This document shows positions 19,701 through 32,138 of a stretch of 64,000 nt of DNA, piece by piece. The stretch is taken from contig CAVWCQ010000011.1 in NCBI GenBank assembly GCA_963753545.1, forward strand, positions 372,001 to 436,000. Reading direction: 5' to 3'. This DNA is from CAVWCQ01 sp963753545. GTDB taxonomy: Bacteria > Chloroflexota > Anaerolineae > Aggregatilineales > Aggregatilineaceae. Positions within the stretch are counted from its first letter, which is position 1. Each line of letters starts with the position of its first letter. Both the position numbers and the translations under genes were made by a program. The notes below the pieces were generated by a model. That model had not been told where the DNA came from, searched no databases, and worked only from the letters and a program-made list of their open reading frames with translations.

Positions 19701-20636
19701 TGGCAGAACCAGAATTTCCAGTGTACCAAGCAGACGATCAAAGATGATCGTATCTAACACGTGAAACTGTTCATCAGGTCCAGCCGCAGCGAGCAATATC
19801 CATTGATCTTCATAAGCAATGAGATAGAAGTGATATCGATAGTGGGCTTCAGGGGCGACTGCCTGCGCATCCCAGGCTGGATATCCATCGTGAGTCGATC
19901 TGTTGACAAGAGTATAGAAGCCCGCTGTCAAGTCATGCACCGCTTCTAGAGGATCGTGGTAGGGTATATTCCGGCTGGCATTAAAGCGAATATCAGTCGC
20001 ATAGCCACGAATCATAACCAGTCGCACGGCTGTATCATCGAGTGATGGATAGCCACTTGCTCCCTCCAAGGCATCTCCTTCAGGGGTGATCCACCCATCC
20101 GGGTAATCAAAAGCCAGTCCCAGTTCTGGCAGTTCAATCCTGTGAAATTGAATTTCTGGCGTTGGCGTGATGCTTGGCGTCGGAGTATTCGTTGGCTCTG
20201 GAGTCAGCGTGGGATAGGGTGTAACGCTCGGCCATGAGGTTAGAGTAGCCGCAACAACCGCCTCGATAACCTGAGCGATTTGCGTATTTTCTGCCTCCAT
20301 AGTCGCTCGTTCATCTATTTCAGGAGAAGGCGTAAAGCTGGGTGTAATCGTGCTAGTGATGGTCGGCGGCAGAGGTGTATAAGTGGGATAGGGTGTATAA
20401 GTTGGATACGTTGTTGCCGAAGGAGTGAGAGTTGGTGGCGCGGGAGTGGCAGTGGGTGGAATAGCCGTCGCTGTACGAGTTGGCAGCGGCGTTTGCGTGA
20501 CTAATGCCGCCTGCGCAGTGACGTCTTCGACTCGCGTCGCGGTTGGCTCAGTGGTGCTGACTTTGCCCTGGCAACCAGTGATAGCGGCAAGCAGCCCCAG
20601 AATCAGGATCAGCCCGATTGTGACACGTCTCGCCAC
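16794..20636 (-). CDS. Giant lipoprotein with five PsbP-like modules, multiply frameshifted
   Basis: Four overlapping reading frames join into one protein of about 1280 residues. It starts at GTG 20636 after GGGAGGTGG; MARRVTIGLILILGLL plus AAITGC gives a lipoprotein signal with Cys22. Then come Pro/Thr linkers and five ~130-residue modules that open with GLAFDYPDGW-like sequence, as in PsbP/Mog1-fold domains (LGLAFDYPDGWITPEG, LTFDVPEGWQAP, IAFVVPAGWIEWVSED). Frame changes lie near 19350, 18820, 18048, 18000 and 17342; the net shift is zero, so the last module ends correctly at 16794. Modules 4 and 5 are also near-identical in DNA over part of their length. Function is unknown; it is anchored outside the membrane. 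It could be a pseudogene, but one-base errors are more likely. Confidence 0.6.
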
Positions 20637-20686
20637 CGTCCACCTCCCGGTCAACCGGCACCTACGCGCCTCGCCAGACGTCTATC

Positions 20687-20714
20687 AGTATACTCAGGCA
20701 GAAAGAATCAGCAA
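20687..20714 (-). promoter_or_regulatory. Probable sigma70 promoter of the giant lipoprotein gene
   Basis: On the minus strand TTGCTG (20709-20714) and TATACT (20687-20692) are 16 bases apart, about 50 bases before the GTG start and downstream of the 5S gene. Confidence 0.6.
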
Positions 20715-20756
20715 AGAAGTGTGGGTAGGGGTGGAAAAAAGGAAAGGCCAGTGGGG

Positions 20757-20872
20757 TTGGCAGCGACCTACTCTCCCAGGAGCCTGCGCTCCAAGTACCA
20801 TCGGCACGGGTGGGCTTAACGACCGGGTTCGAGAAGGGACCGGGTGTACCCCCACCGTTAAAGCCACCAACC
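20757..20872 (-). rRNA. rrf: 5S ribosomal RNA
   Basis: About 116 bases. GGTGGCTTTAACGGTGGGGG near the 5' end and GGGAGAGTAGGTCGCTGCC at the 3' end are typical 5S sequences, with TCTCGAACCCGG between. Flanking GGCCAGT and ACTGGCC pair around the gene as a processing stem, and the downstream arm is followed by TTTCCTTTTTT, which may terminate the operon. Ends are approximate. Confidence 0.92.
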
Positions 20873-20959
20873 GGACTGGCCAGTGAAAACAACGGAATGT
20901 GTGTTATGAGTACGAGCTACGAGAAGAGGGGACGTTAGAACGCCAATTTCTCCGCATCA

Positions 20960-23862
<2,903 letters not shown>

Positions 23863-24480
23863 GATGCGGAGAAATTGATGTTCTCGCGTTACTCTTCTCG
23901 TATGCTCTTGTTAAGGTGCGTCGGAAAGTTTCCTTTCCGCCGGATGGTTGCCCATCCCAGGGTTTTCCTCTCCGGCCTGTTTCGACCGGATGATTGCCCT
24001 GCCCAGGAGACGGTGTCCCCCGGGGAGTGCCCACCATTGCCTGCTGGACACTCCTCGACTGACACCCCTTCGCTGGGGCTGCTTGCTTTAAATCCTTAAG
24101 GTGCGGTCTTGCTTGTCTTACTTTTTCTTGTGAACCGCCGTTGGGACCGGCCTGCATCTGTTGCGGGTCTGTCATTCAGGTGCGGTCTTGCTTTTCTTAA
24201 TCTTACTTCTTCTGGGTGGACCGCTTTCCTGATCGCTGGCCCAGTTCCATTTCAGAACCTTGTGTCGCGGTGGGGCGGCTCTCACAAAAACGACCCGACA
24301 TGTCTGCCGGGCCGCCTATCTCTCGTGCTACTCGCGGTCGCGCGCTTGTCGTCTTGCCAGCTATTCAGTTAGGACCTTGCTCACCACAGACTTCAAGCGT
24401 TCACTCCGCTTTATTACAGATTTATTCAGGTGTTGGTTAGTTTATCTTAACGCCTTGCACCTGTCAAGGTTTATTTCTGG
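23863..24480 (-). other. tRNA-Ala to 23S internal transcribed spacer with repeats
   Basis: About 620 bases, long for a spacer already holding two tRNAs upstream. It contains a direct repeat with core AGGTGCGGTCTTGCTT (about 24098 and 24178) and another pair with CCGGATGRTTGCCC and CCCAGG (about 23940 and 23987). Several GC-rich hairpins are likely processing signals. No gene is seen. Confidence 0.6.
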
Positions 24481-24553
24481 TGGAGACGAGGGGATTCGAA
24501 CCCCTGACCTATGCCTTGCAAAGGCACCGCTCTCCCAGTTGAGCTACGTCCCC
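24481..24553 (-). tRNA. tRNA-Ala(TGC)
   Basis: A 73-base cloverleaf within the rRNA spacer. Acceptor GGGGACG pairs with CGTCTCC, the anticodon loop reads TTTGCAA, and the T arm is GGGGTTCGAATCCCC. CCA is not encoded. Confidence 0.95.
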
Positions 24554-24562
24554 CCAAGATGG

Positions 24563-24636
24563 TGGGTCTGACCCGGCTCGAACAGGTGACCTCTCGCTTA
24601 TCAGGCGAGTGCTCTAGCCAACTGAGCTACAGACCC
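24563..24636 (-). tRNA. tRNA-Ile(GAT)
   Basis: A 74-base cloverleaf upstream of tRNA-Ala in the rRNA spacer. Acceptor GGGTCTG pairs with CAGACCC; the anticodon loop reads CTGATAA (anticodon GAT); the T loop is TTCGAGC. CCA is not encoded. Confidence 0.95.
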
Positions 24637-24800
24637 GGTTCCTACTGCGGCGATCTCAACCCCAGCAGAGTGACAGGAAGGAGGAGCATGGGCAAACGAT
24701 TGGTGTCCCGGCGGTGAGAACGCCAGGAAAATGGATGGGCTCTGTTGCCAGAGCAGGGATTGGTCCGCCGTCTTGCGACCGCGAACAACAAATCCAGTAG

Positions 24801-26303
<1,503 letters not shown>

Positions 26304-26748
26304 TCAAGAGTTCTTCCAACAGTGAGGATCTCCCTCACTGCCTAGTTACTCAATTCTGGTTGCTCGCTTGCTTGTTTTGCTGCTTGCTTCCTGTCACTAT
26401 GCTGTTGTTAAGGTGCGCCATCCACCGGCCCTGAGGACTAAAAAACCGACTTCCGCCGGCTCTAGACACTTCGTCACGCTGCTGCTTGCTTACTCTGCTG
26501 CTCTGCGTTCTATCGTGTCTATCGCCTCCGGGCACTCATCATCAAGCTTGGTCGTTATTCTACCGGCCCATTTTTACTTTTGCAAGGGTCAGTTTTGACT
26601 GAACTCGATGTCGCTTATTGGGTTTGTGGAACATGCATCACTCACATGATGCTTTGTTCTCGTTGAGCGTGCGAACATCTTATCACCCTTCTAGAGGGGA
26701 GTCAAGGGGGATTTCTCAAACTGAGTGAAAATCGTTTAGAAACCCCCT
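26304..26748 (-). other. 16S leader and upstream region
   Basis: The non-coding leader of the rRNA operon. It holds the promoter at 26557-26585 and, at its upstream end, the hairpin that follows recR. ORFs here run on into the 16S gene or have no homology signal. Confidence 0.7.
26557..26585 (-). promoter_or_regulatory. rRNA operon promoter
   Basis: On the minus strand TTGCAA (26580-26585) and TAGAAT (26557-26562) are exactly 17 bases apart. Transcription would begin near 26550, giving a leader of about 245 bases before 16S. Confidence 0.75.
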
Positions 26749-26752
26749 TCAA
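26703..26752 (-). terminator. Long hairpin directly after recR
   Basis: AAGGGGGTTTCTAAAC pairs with GTTTGAGAAATCCCCCTT on the minus strand, starting at the recR stop codon. It lacks a clear T-run, so it may be a weak terminator or stabilising hairpin that insulates recR from the rRNA operon. Confidence 0.5.
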
Positions 26753-27363
26753 ACATTAGCTACATCGTGTTGCGGCCCTGTAAGGCGCGCAGCAGCGTGA
26801 TCGAATTCGACGTATTCCAGATCGCCTCCGGTCGGCAGCCCACGGGCTAATCGGGTCACCTTCACCCCAGAAGGAGCCAGTTGGCGTTGGATGTACATCG
26901 CAGTTGCATCACCTTCCATGCCGGGGTTGGTGGCAATAATCACTTCCAGAATACCGCCCTGCTCTACCCGGTTCACCAGCTCACGGATTTTTAAATCTTC
27001 CGGGCCAATGCCTTCCACAGGTGAAATCGCACCGTGCAGCACATGATAGCGCCCCTTGTACGCGCCTGTTCGTTCGACAGCCAGCACGTCAAGCGGCTCT
27101 TCCACCACCACGAGCTGCGTTGCGTCGCGCTCAGCATCGGCGCAGATGCCACAAGGATCTTCTTCTGTGATGTTGTAGCATATCGAGCAGGTGCGCGTTT
27201 TGGATTTGAGTTCACTGAGCGCTGTTGCCAGAGACAGGGATAGATCGTCAGGAGCGCGCAGCAAAAAATAGGTCAGGCGCGAAGCCGTCTTGGGTCCCAC
27301 GCCAGGTAAACGCGAAAAGGCATCAATCAACTGAGTTACGGGCCGAGGAACTGCTTTGCTCAC
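26749..27363 (-). CDS. recR: Recombination mediator RecR
   Basis: A 204-residue RecR of normal length. PVTQLIDAFSRLPGVGPKTA is the helix-hairpin-helix, CSICYNITEEDPCGIC the C4 zinc finger (Cys at about 57, 60, 69, 72), and VVVEEPLDVLAVERTGAY opens the Toprim domain; the C-terminus has TRLARGLPTGGDLEY. RecR acts with RecF/RecO to load RecA on gapped DNA. The start codon lies nine bases after the ybaB stop, keeping the common bacterial order dnaX-ybaB-recR. A hairpin follows the stop. Confidence 0.95.
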   Translation of the reverse strand: MSKAVPRPVTQLIDAFSRLPGVGPKTASRLTYFLLRAPDDLSLSLATALSELKSKTRTCSICYNITEEDPCGICADAERDATQLVVVEEPLDVLAVERTGAYKGRYHVLHGAISPVEGIGPEDLKIRELVNRVEQGGILEVIIATNPGMEGDATAMYIQRQLAPSGVKVTRLARGLPTGGDLEYVEFDHAAARLTGPQHDVANV

Positions 27364-27372
27364 ATAAGCCTC

Positions 27373-27774
27373 TTAGCCAAATAATCCGCCCAAACCACCG
27401 GGCAGCATCGAATCCAGGCCACCAGTCACGCCGCCCATCCGTTCAGAAGCGAGCGCCTGGGCTTTTTCGATGGCCTGATTCACAGCGGCGACCAACAAAT
27501 CCTGCAAATCGGTGATCCACTCTTCGTCGGACGTGTCGATCATCTCTTTATTGACCGTGATCGACTGAATCTTCTGGCCGCCCGTGATGACCACCGTTAC
27601 CGCACCACCGCCAACGCTGGCTTCAACAGTTTCGGTTTCCAGGGCAGCCTGCGCCGCTGCCATATCTTCCTGCATCTTCTGAATCTGGCGCATCATGCCA
27701 GCCTGGTTCGGCATGCCGCCGCCGGGGCCGCCGGGGCGTCCACCAAAACCGCCGCGTGAAGGTTTTTTGCTCAT
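27373..27774 (-). CDS. ybaB: YbaB/EbfC nucleoid-associated protein
   Basis: A 133-residue YbaB-type DNA-binding protein. A Gly-rich start (GGFGGRPGGPGGGMPNQAGM) leads to QIQKMQEDMAAAQAAL, then ETVEASVGGGAVTVVITGGQ and LQDLLVAAVNQAIEKAQAL, as expected for the family, which forms DNA-clamping dimers. The ATG at 27774 has AAGGAG six bases upstream. The reading frame is however open upstream into a different domain with no stop between them, so a long fused product is also possible. Position between dnaX and recR supports the name. Confidence 0.88.
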   Translation of the reverse strand: MSKKPSRGGFGGRPGGPGGGMPNQAGMMRQIQKMQEDMAAAQAALETETVEASVGGGAVTVVITGGQKIQSITVNKEMIDTSDEEWITDLQDLLVAAVNQAIEKAQALASERMGGVTGGLDSMLPGGLGGLFG

Positions 27775-28362
27775 CTGCTGCTCCTTGTTACCGGTAACGG
27801 TATGAACGGGATGGACGAAATCCTCCATCCACTCGCCTTGTTCTATATAATGATAGCCCAAATTGACCGAAAATGACGGCAGTCCCAACGCCTCCGCCAG
27901 ATCGTTGTGCTGCTGCTGAGCATCCGCCCAATAGGGTGAAGAGTTGTCCGCGGTTCCGGCGCGCAGAATTCCCTCAACTTCGGCTTTATATTCTTCTGCC
28001 GCAAAAGCCTGACATAAATTCTCTGCCTTGCCGCCTTTGGGTCGGCGGTTCACGCCTGTAAAATAGCCAGGGCACGAGTCATATTCATCAACTAGTTTGC
28101 CATCACGAGCCAGACCGTACTTGAGGATATCAAAATCGTGGATCAAGACAGCCAGGGCAGGACACGAGAACCGGGCCGAGAGAGCTGACGCCAATCCAAA
28201 AAGAATTTGGTCGTCCTGGGACTCGCACTGTTCATCATAAACTACCGTACAGCCATCGATGGGGGGCGAAACAAACGCGACTCGCCCTTGCTCCTTGAGA
28301 AAATCCACTATCTGGGCCTGTTCTGGGCCGCGCAAGGTGATATTGGTATAAAAAGCGCCCAT
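27775..28362 (-). CDS. Uncharacterised domain protein running in frame into ybaB
   Basis: About 196 residues starting at ATG 28362 (MGAFYTNITLRGPEQAQIVD) after GGAGG. It has a beta-alpha pattern with GRVAFVSPPIDGCTVVYDE and LVDEYDSCPGYF. I recall proteins of this look as a scattered bacterial family without a known role, but cannot name it. No stop codon separates it from ybaB: the last residues are HTVTGNKEQQ followed by the ybaB ATG. A TAA lies one frame away at GGTAACAAGG, just before the ybaB ribosome site. A one-base error may therefore have removed its stop. It begins ten bases after dnaX. Confidence 0.6.
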
Positions 28363-28372
28363 CCCGCCTCCG

Positions 28373-29944
28373 CTATTCGTCCAGATCGGTAATCTCGCCG
28401 CCGAGATCATTCACGCCAAAGGCCAGCACATCGTCCTGCTGAAGCATATCATCGACATGTTTTTTCCCGGCTGCTCCGGCCAGAATGAGAGTCACGCGCA
28501 GGGGAATGCCCAATACATCGTGCAGCGCTTCTTCGAGCGCATCTCGCTTATCTTCGATTTTCGCCTTAAAGATATCCGTCTCGACGCCAACAACCAGCGT
28601 ACTGCCCTTGATATCACGCGGGGCAGCATGATCGAGCAGAGCGGGCAGCAGTGGGTGATAGACCTTCGCCGCCTTCTGAATTTTGGACCACTGGGCCTTG
28701 ATGTCTGATGCGCTAATTCCAGACGACGGCGGTTCCTCGGCGGGGGCAGTCTTAGGCGATGATGGCTGCACAGGTACGGGCAAATCGTCCTGGCTGCGAG
28801 GGCGCGTGCGAGCGCGAGGCGCAGCCACAGGTGCAGGTGTTGTTTCAGGGTGATCCTCGGTTACAGGTTTGATGCTCTCCAAAAAAGCCAGTTCCAGGGG
28901 AAGCTGCGGCTGCCAACCGCCCTGCCATTCCTGGATGGCCGCGTTGAAGGCGCGAAGCGCGGATAACAGCGCCTTGCGTCCTACCGATTCCGCCTGCTGG
29001 TGGATCACGGCTCGTCGCTCCGGAGTGGCATCGACCAAATCGTCCCCAGCCATCATGACCAGCATCACCTGGCGGAGATGTTCGACCACCTGCCGCCCAA
29101 ACTGGCGGGGATCGGCTCCCTGATCCACAGCAACGTGAATCAGATCCAGGCCGCCGGAGACGTTACCTTCGATAATCGCCTGCGCCAGATCGACCACATT
29201 CTGTCCGCTGGCCGTACCGAGGACCTGTTGGGCAAGTTCCAGGGAGATATGTTCTTCGGGATCGGCCAGCAGTTGATCCAACAGGCTGATGCTGTCCCGC
29301 ACGCTGCCGGTTCCCTCGCGGGCGACCAGTTCGAGCGCAGCGGGATCGATAGATACGCCTTCTGTGTCGCAGATGAGGGCCAGTCGTTCGACCACTTCGG
29401 CCACCGACACGCGTCGGAAATCAAACATCAAACAGCGGCTTTTGATCGTTGCCGGAACCTTGGCGATCTCCGTCGTTGCCAGCACAAATATGGCGTGAGC
29501 GGGCGGCTCTTCCAGCGTTTTGAGCAGGGCATCAAAGGCCGCGCCGGAAAAACGGTGCACTTCGTCAATGATGTAGACCTTATATTGCCCCTCACTGGGC
29601 GAAAAGGCTATTTTGTCGCGCAGATCACGCACATCATCCACGCCCGTATGCGAAGCCGCGTCAATTTCGATCAGGTCGAGAAAACGCCCCTCATTCACCG
29701 AAATACAGTAGCTGCATTCGTTGCATGGCCGGTGATCCGGATCGGGATGTTGGCAGTTCACGGCTTTAGCCAGCAAACGAGCCATTGTCGTCTTGCCCGT
29801 TCCGCGAGGGCCACTGAAGAGATAGGCGTGGCGGATGCGTCCGCCGCGCAGTGCGTTACGCAGGGTGCGGGTAATATGCTCCTGGCCGATCACATCCCCG
29901 AAGGTTTGTGGCCGCCATTTCAGATAAAGCGCCTGTGCGGGCAC
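28373..29944 (-). CDS. dnaX: DNA polymerase III gamma/tau subunit
   Basis: A 523-residue clamp-loader ATPase. LYLKWRPQTFGDVIGQEHI is the classic N-terminus, Walker A is GPRGTGKT (about residues 45-52), the zinc module is CQHPDPDHRPCNECSYC, Walker B is VYIIDEVHRFS, and the SRC motif is IKSRCLMF. A Pro-rich linker precedes a short C-terminal domain, as in tau of many non-proteobacteria. It starts at GTG 29944, seven bases after AAGGAG. It heads the dnaX-unknown-ybaB-recR cluster and shares a divergent intergenic region with tatA. Confidence 0.95.
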   Translation of the reverse strand: MPAQALYLKWRPQTFGDVIGQEHITRTLRNALRGGRIRHAYLFSGPRGTGKTTMARLLAKAVNCQHPDPDHRPCNECSYCISVNEGRFLDLIEIDAASHTGVDDVRDLRDKIAFSPSEGQYKVYIIDEVHRFSGAAFDALLKTLEEPPAHAIFVLATTEIAKVPATIKSRCLMFDFRRVSVAEVVERLALICDTEGVSIDPAALELVAREGTGSVRDSISLLDQLLADPEEHISLELAQQVLGTASGQNVVDLAQAIIEGNVSGGLDLIHVAVDQGADPRQFGRQVVEHLRQVMLVMMAGDDLVDATPERRAVIHQQAESVGRKALLSALRAFNAAIQEWQGGWQPQLPLELAFLESIKPVTEDHPETTPAPVAAPRARTRPRSQDDLPVPVQPSSPKTAPAEEPPSSGISASDIKAQWSKIQKAAKVYHPLLPALLDHAAPRDIKGSTLVVGVETDIFKAKIEDKRDALEEALHDVLGIPLRVTLILAGAAGKKHVDDMLQQDDVLAFGVNDLGGEITDLDE

Positions 29945-30030
29945 TGGGCATCTCCTTGGTAAATAGATGCCTGTAGTGTAGCAAGCGCGGGAGTGGATCG
30001 CCAGTGTTTTGTGACCTTATTATCGAGAAC

Positions 30031-30040
30031 TTGGTATAAT
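30031..30040 (+). promoter_or_regulatory. Extended -10 element upstream of tatA
   Basis: TTGGTATAAT carries a perfect TATAAT with the TG of an extended -10 box, 48 bases before the tatA start. No convincing -35 is needed for such promoters. Confidence 0.55.
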
Positions 30041-30087
30041 GGGAGACAGTTGCATGACAACGCTCAACATTGAAGGAGAAGTGAGTT

Positions 30088-30264
30088 ATGGGCGGCATCG
30101 GTACACCCGAATTGCTCATTGTTTTGGCGGTTGTAGTTTTGCTTTTCGGTGTGGGACGTGTATCGCGTATTGGTGGCGAGATGGGTTCCGCAATCCGTGA
30201 GTTTCGCAAGGGACTGAAAGGCGATGAAGAGGAGAAAAACCCCTCTGATTCAAGTAAATCGTAG
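30088..30264 (+). CDS. tatA: Sec-independent translocase TatA/E
   Basis: A 58-residue protein. GTPELLIVLAVVVLLFGVGR is the single membrane span plus the hinge FG, and EMGSAIREFRKGLKG is the amphipathic helix, giving the normal TatA architecture; the acidic/lysine tail GDEEEKNPSDSSKS is cytoplasmic. TatA forms the pore-like oligomer that lets folded twin-arginine proteins cross the membrane. GAAGGAGA precedes the ATG. No tatC is in the window. A strong terminator follows within ten bases, so the gene is monocistronic. Confidence 0.9.
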   Translation: MGGIGTPELLIVLAVVVLLFGVGRVSRIGGEMGSAIREFRKGLKGDEEEKNPSDSSKS

Positions 30265-30270
30265 TACATA

Positions 30271-30305
30271 AAAATGCCCTCTCACACAACCGGAGAGGGC
30301 ATTTT
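30271..30305. terminator. Bidirectional terminator between tatA and the LysM gene
   Basis: AAAATGCCCTCTC / GAGAGGGCATTTT, a 13-bp perfect stem with a 9-base loop and A/T tracts on both sides; it serves two converging genes. Confidence 0.9.
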
Positions 30306-30307
30306 AT

Positions 30308-31288
30308 TTAGCCGGGTGTTGTACTTCCCACTCGATAGGTCGCCTGAACCTGGCCGCTGGCATCCACCAGCGAAACAGTATCGCCATCCGCCCAGGCGGG
30401 ACGATCCAGCCCCCAGTACAGCGCGGCAGGTGTGTTGGACCCCTGGCGGCTGTAGACGCGCACCAGACTGCCCTGCTGCATGCGGAATTCGGGGAAATAG
30501 AAGATATCCTCTCCATCCGAACTCGCCAGAGTCCACCCCTGCAAATTGACCACGCTGCCCAGATTGCGCAGTTCAACGGCTTCGTTATTGACATCACCCC
30601 AACTGAGCACATTGCTGATGGTAATCTGGGCTGCTGTTGCTGTCGCTGGCAGCGTGACCGTAGGAACAACACGGGTCAATTGAAACGGTGTACGGGACGG
30701 GCTGGGAATAGGCGTTGCTGTATTGAGCGCGTCGCACCCCTCGACAGGGATGATCAGGATATCACCGATGTTGAGGATATCGTTCTCGTCCATGCCGTTC
30801 GCCAGCAGAATATCACCGGGCAGTACACCATACTGCTGCGCAATCGTGATAATCACATCGCCCGATTGAACTTCGTAGCGAATGCACCCGTCCGATTGGG
30901 GCGTTGCGCTGGGCAGGCCGGGTGGCAGTTCGCTCGGAATGGGCGGCAGGAAGGACGGGTTGATCGTCGGCAGGGTCGGTGCTGGAGCAACCGCGATCCC
31001 CGCTTCTCCTTCGGCAGGTGTGGCTGTGATCACCAGAGGATTCTGGGCCTCCTGAGCCAACGCAGTAATCGTCAGCGCAAGGGCGTTCGCCGTCCCAATG
31101 GTATCGGCAGCAGGCACGTCACCGCCGGGCGGCGGGGTTGCCGAGACGATCATCACCTGCACCTGAGGCGCAGGCGGCTCTTCTCCATCTGACTCCTGGT
31201 TGCGGCTGAAGCTGATCACCAGCCAGGCCACAGCCAGCGAGACAACCACATTGATAAAGATGAAACCAATGAGAACTCGACGGCTCAT
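30308..31288 (-). CDS. Membrane-anchored LysM and lamin-tail domain protein
   Basis: A 326-residue protein with an N-terminal span (VLIGFIFINVVVSLAVAWLV), a Pro-rich linker, a LysM motif (YEVQSGDVIITIAQQYGV ... ILLANGMDENDILNIGD, about residues 135-180), a second Pro/Thr linker and a C-terminal lamin-tail domain (ISNVLSWGDVNNEAVELRN to the end). LysM binds peptidoglycan-type glycans and lamin-tail domains occur in bacterial surface proteins. It is therefore likely displayed at the envelope. The ATG at 31288 is preceded by TAGGGG and directly starts the basic MSRR before the span; an upstream start adds only a basic tail. Confidence 0.75.
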   Translation of the reverse strand: MSRRVLIGFIFINVVVSLAVAWLVISFSRNQESDGEEPPAPQVQVMIVSATPPPGGDVPAADTIGTANALALTITALAQEAQNPLVITATPAEGEAGIAVAPAPTLPTINPSFLPPIPSELPPGLPSATPQSDGCIRYEVQSGDVIITIAQQYGVLPGDILLANGMDENDILNIGDILIIPVEGCDALNTATPIPSPSRTPFQLTRVVPTVTLPATATAAQITISNVLSWGDVNNEAVELRNLGSVVNLQGWTLASSDGEDIFYFPEFRMQQGSLVRVYSRQGSNTPAALYWGLDRPAWADGDTVSLVDASGQVQATYRVGSTTPG

Positions 31289-31469
31289 ACCCCTACTACC
31301 TCTGCGTTTTCGTCTGGAATAGGACGCGGTGCGCAATGTTTTCAACCCAGCCTGAGAGCGATGTTGCCGGACATCTTAACACACCCGCGCGGGTCGGGCA
31401 ATTAGGCGGCCCTACGCAGACGCGCAGAATCGAGTATGCTGGTGTCTTCACTATAAAAGGAGGCGAGAT

Positions 31470-32066
31470 ATGACATCCGAGGAACGGCTGCGCATTTTGG
31501 ATATGCTGGCAAATGGGCAGATTACGCCTGCCGAAGCCGAACAACTGCTGGCAGCACTCGGTGCGGAGGAAGACGCCGAGGCATTGGACGACTTTAAACA
31601 GACTGTTCTCGATCACGCCGACAACGTGACGTTCTCCACCTCGCCAGAGTTGCACTTCCGCCGCTACTGGGAAATTCCCTTTTGGGTGGGCATCGTCCTG
31701 CTCGTCGCGGCTGGATGGTGCATCACGACCGTTTCCCCGGCGCTGCTGCTCTTCTGTGGGTGGAGCTTCCTGATCCTGGGCGGGCTGGCGGTATTGATCG
31801 CGTGGTGGAGCCGCGATTCGCGATGGGTGCATATTCGCGTTCGGGAAGACGATGGGACGAAGTTCGCCATTAGCCTGCCTATGCCGCTGCGTCTGTTCGG
31901 GATCGGGCTGCGTTATGCCCACCGTTTTGTGAATGCCGAAACCGCACAGAACCTGGAGATGGCTTCTTCCATGCTGGTCCTGATGAAAAATATGGATACG
32001 AATGAGCCACTGATGATCGAAGTCGATGACGACGACGGTGATCATGTTCAGGTCTATTTTGGATAA
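31470..32066 (+). CDS. SHOCT-like two-span membrane protein
   Basis: A 198-residue protein. The N-terminus RLRILDMLANGQITPAEAEQ is the short helical SHOCT-like motif seen at the front of many bacterial membrane regulators. Two membrane spans follow at about residues 70-112 (FWVGIVLLVAAGWCITTV and LLLFCGWSFLILGGLAVLIA), then a soluble domain ending in DDDDGDHVQVYFG. AAAGGAGG precedes the ATG. It is probably cytoplasmic at both ends. Function unknown; related proteins sit near PspC- or YvlB-type envelope stress genes, which I do not see here. Confidence 0.65.
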   Translation: MTSEERLRILDMLANGQITPAEAEQLLAALGAEEDAEALDDFKQTVLDHADNVTFSTSPELHFRRYWEIPFWVGIVLLVAAGWCITTVSPALLLFCGWSFLILGGLAVLIAWWSRDSRWVHIRVREDDGTKFAISLPMPLRLFGIGLRYAHRFVNAETAQNLEMASSMLVLMKNMDTNEPLMIEVDDDDGDHVQVYFG

Positions 32067-32138
32067 AACCCCATCTCATACGTATCTAATCACGCTATAT
32101 TCTTAAACATGGTCAAAAAAACTGAGGATAGGAGCCTG

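Noticed and set aside
16794..20636. Four separate lipoprotein genes
   Set aside because: Only the first piece has a signal and lipobox, modules are split mid-domain at each junction, and the net frame shift is zero.
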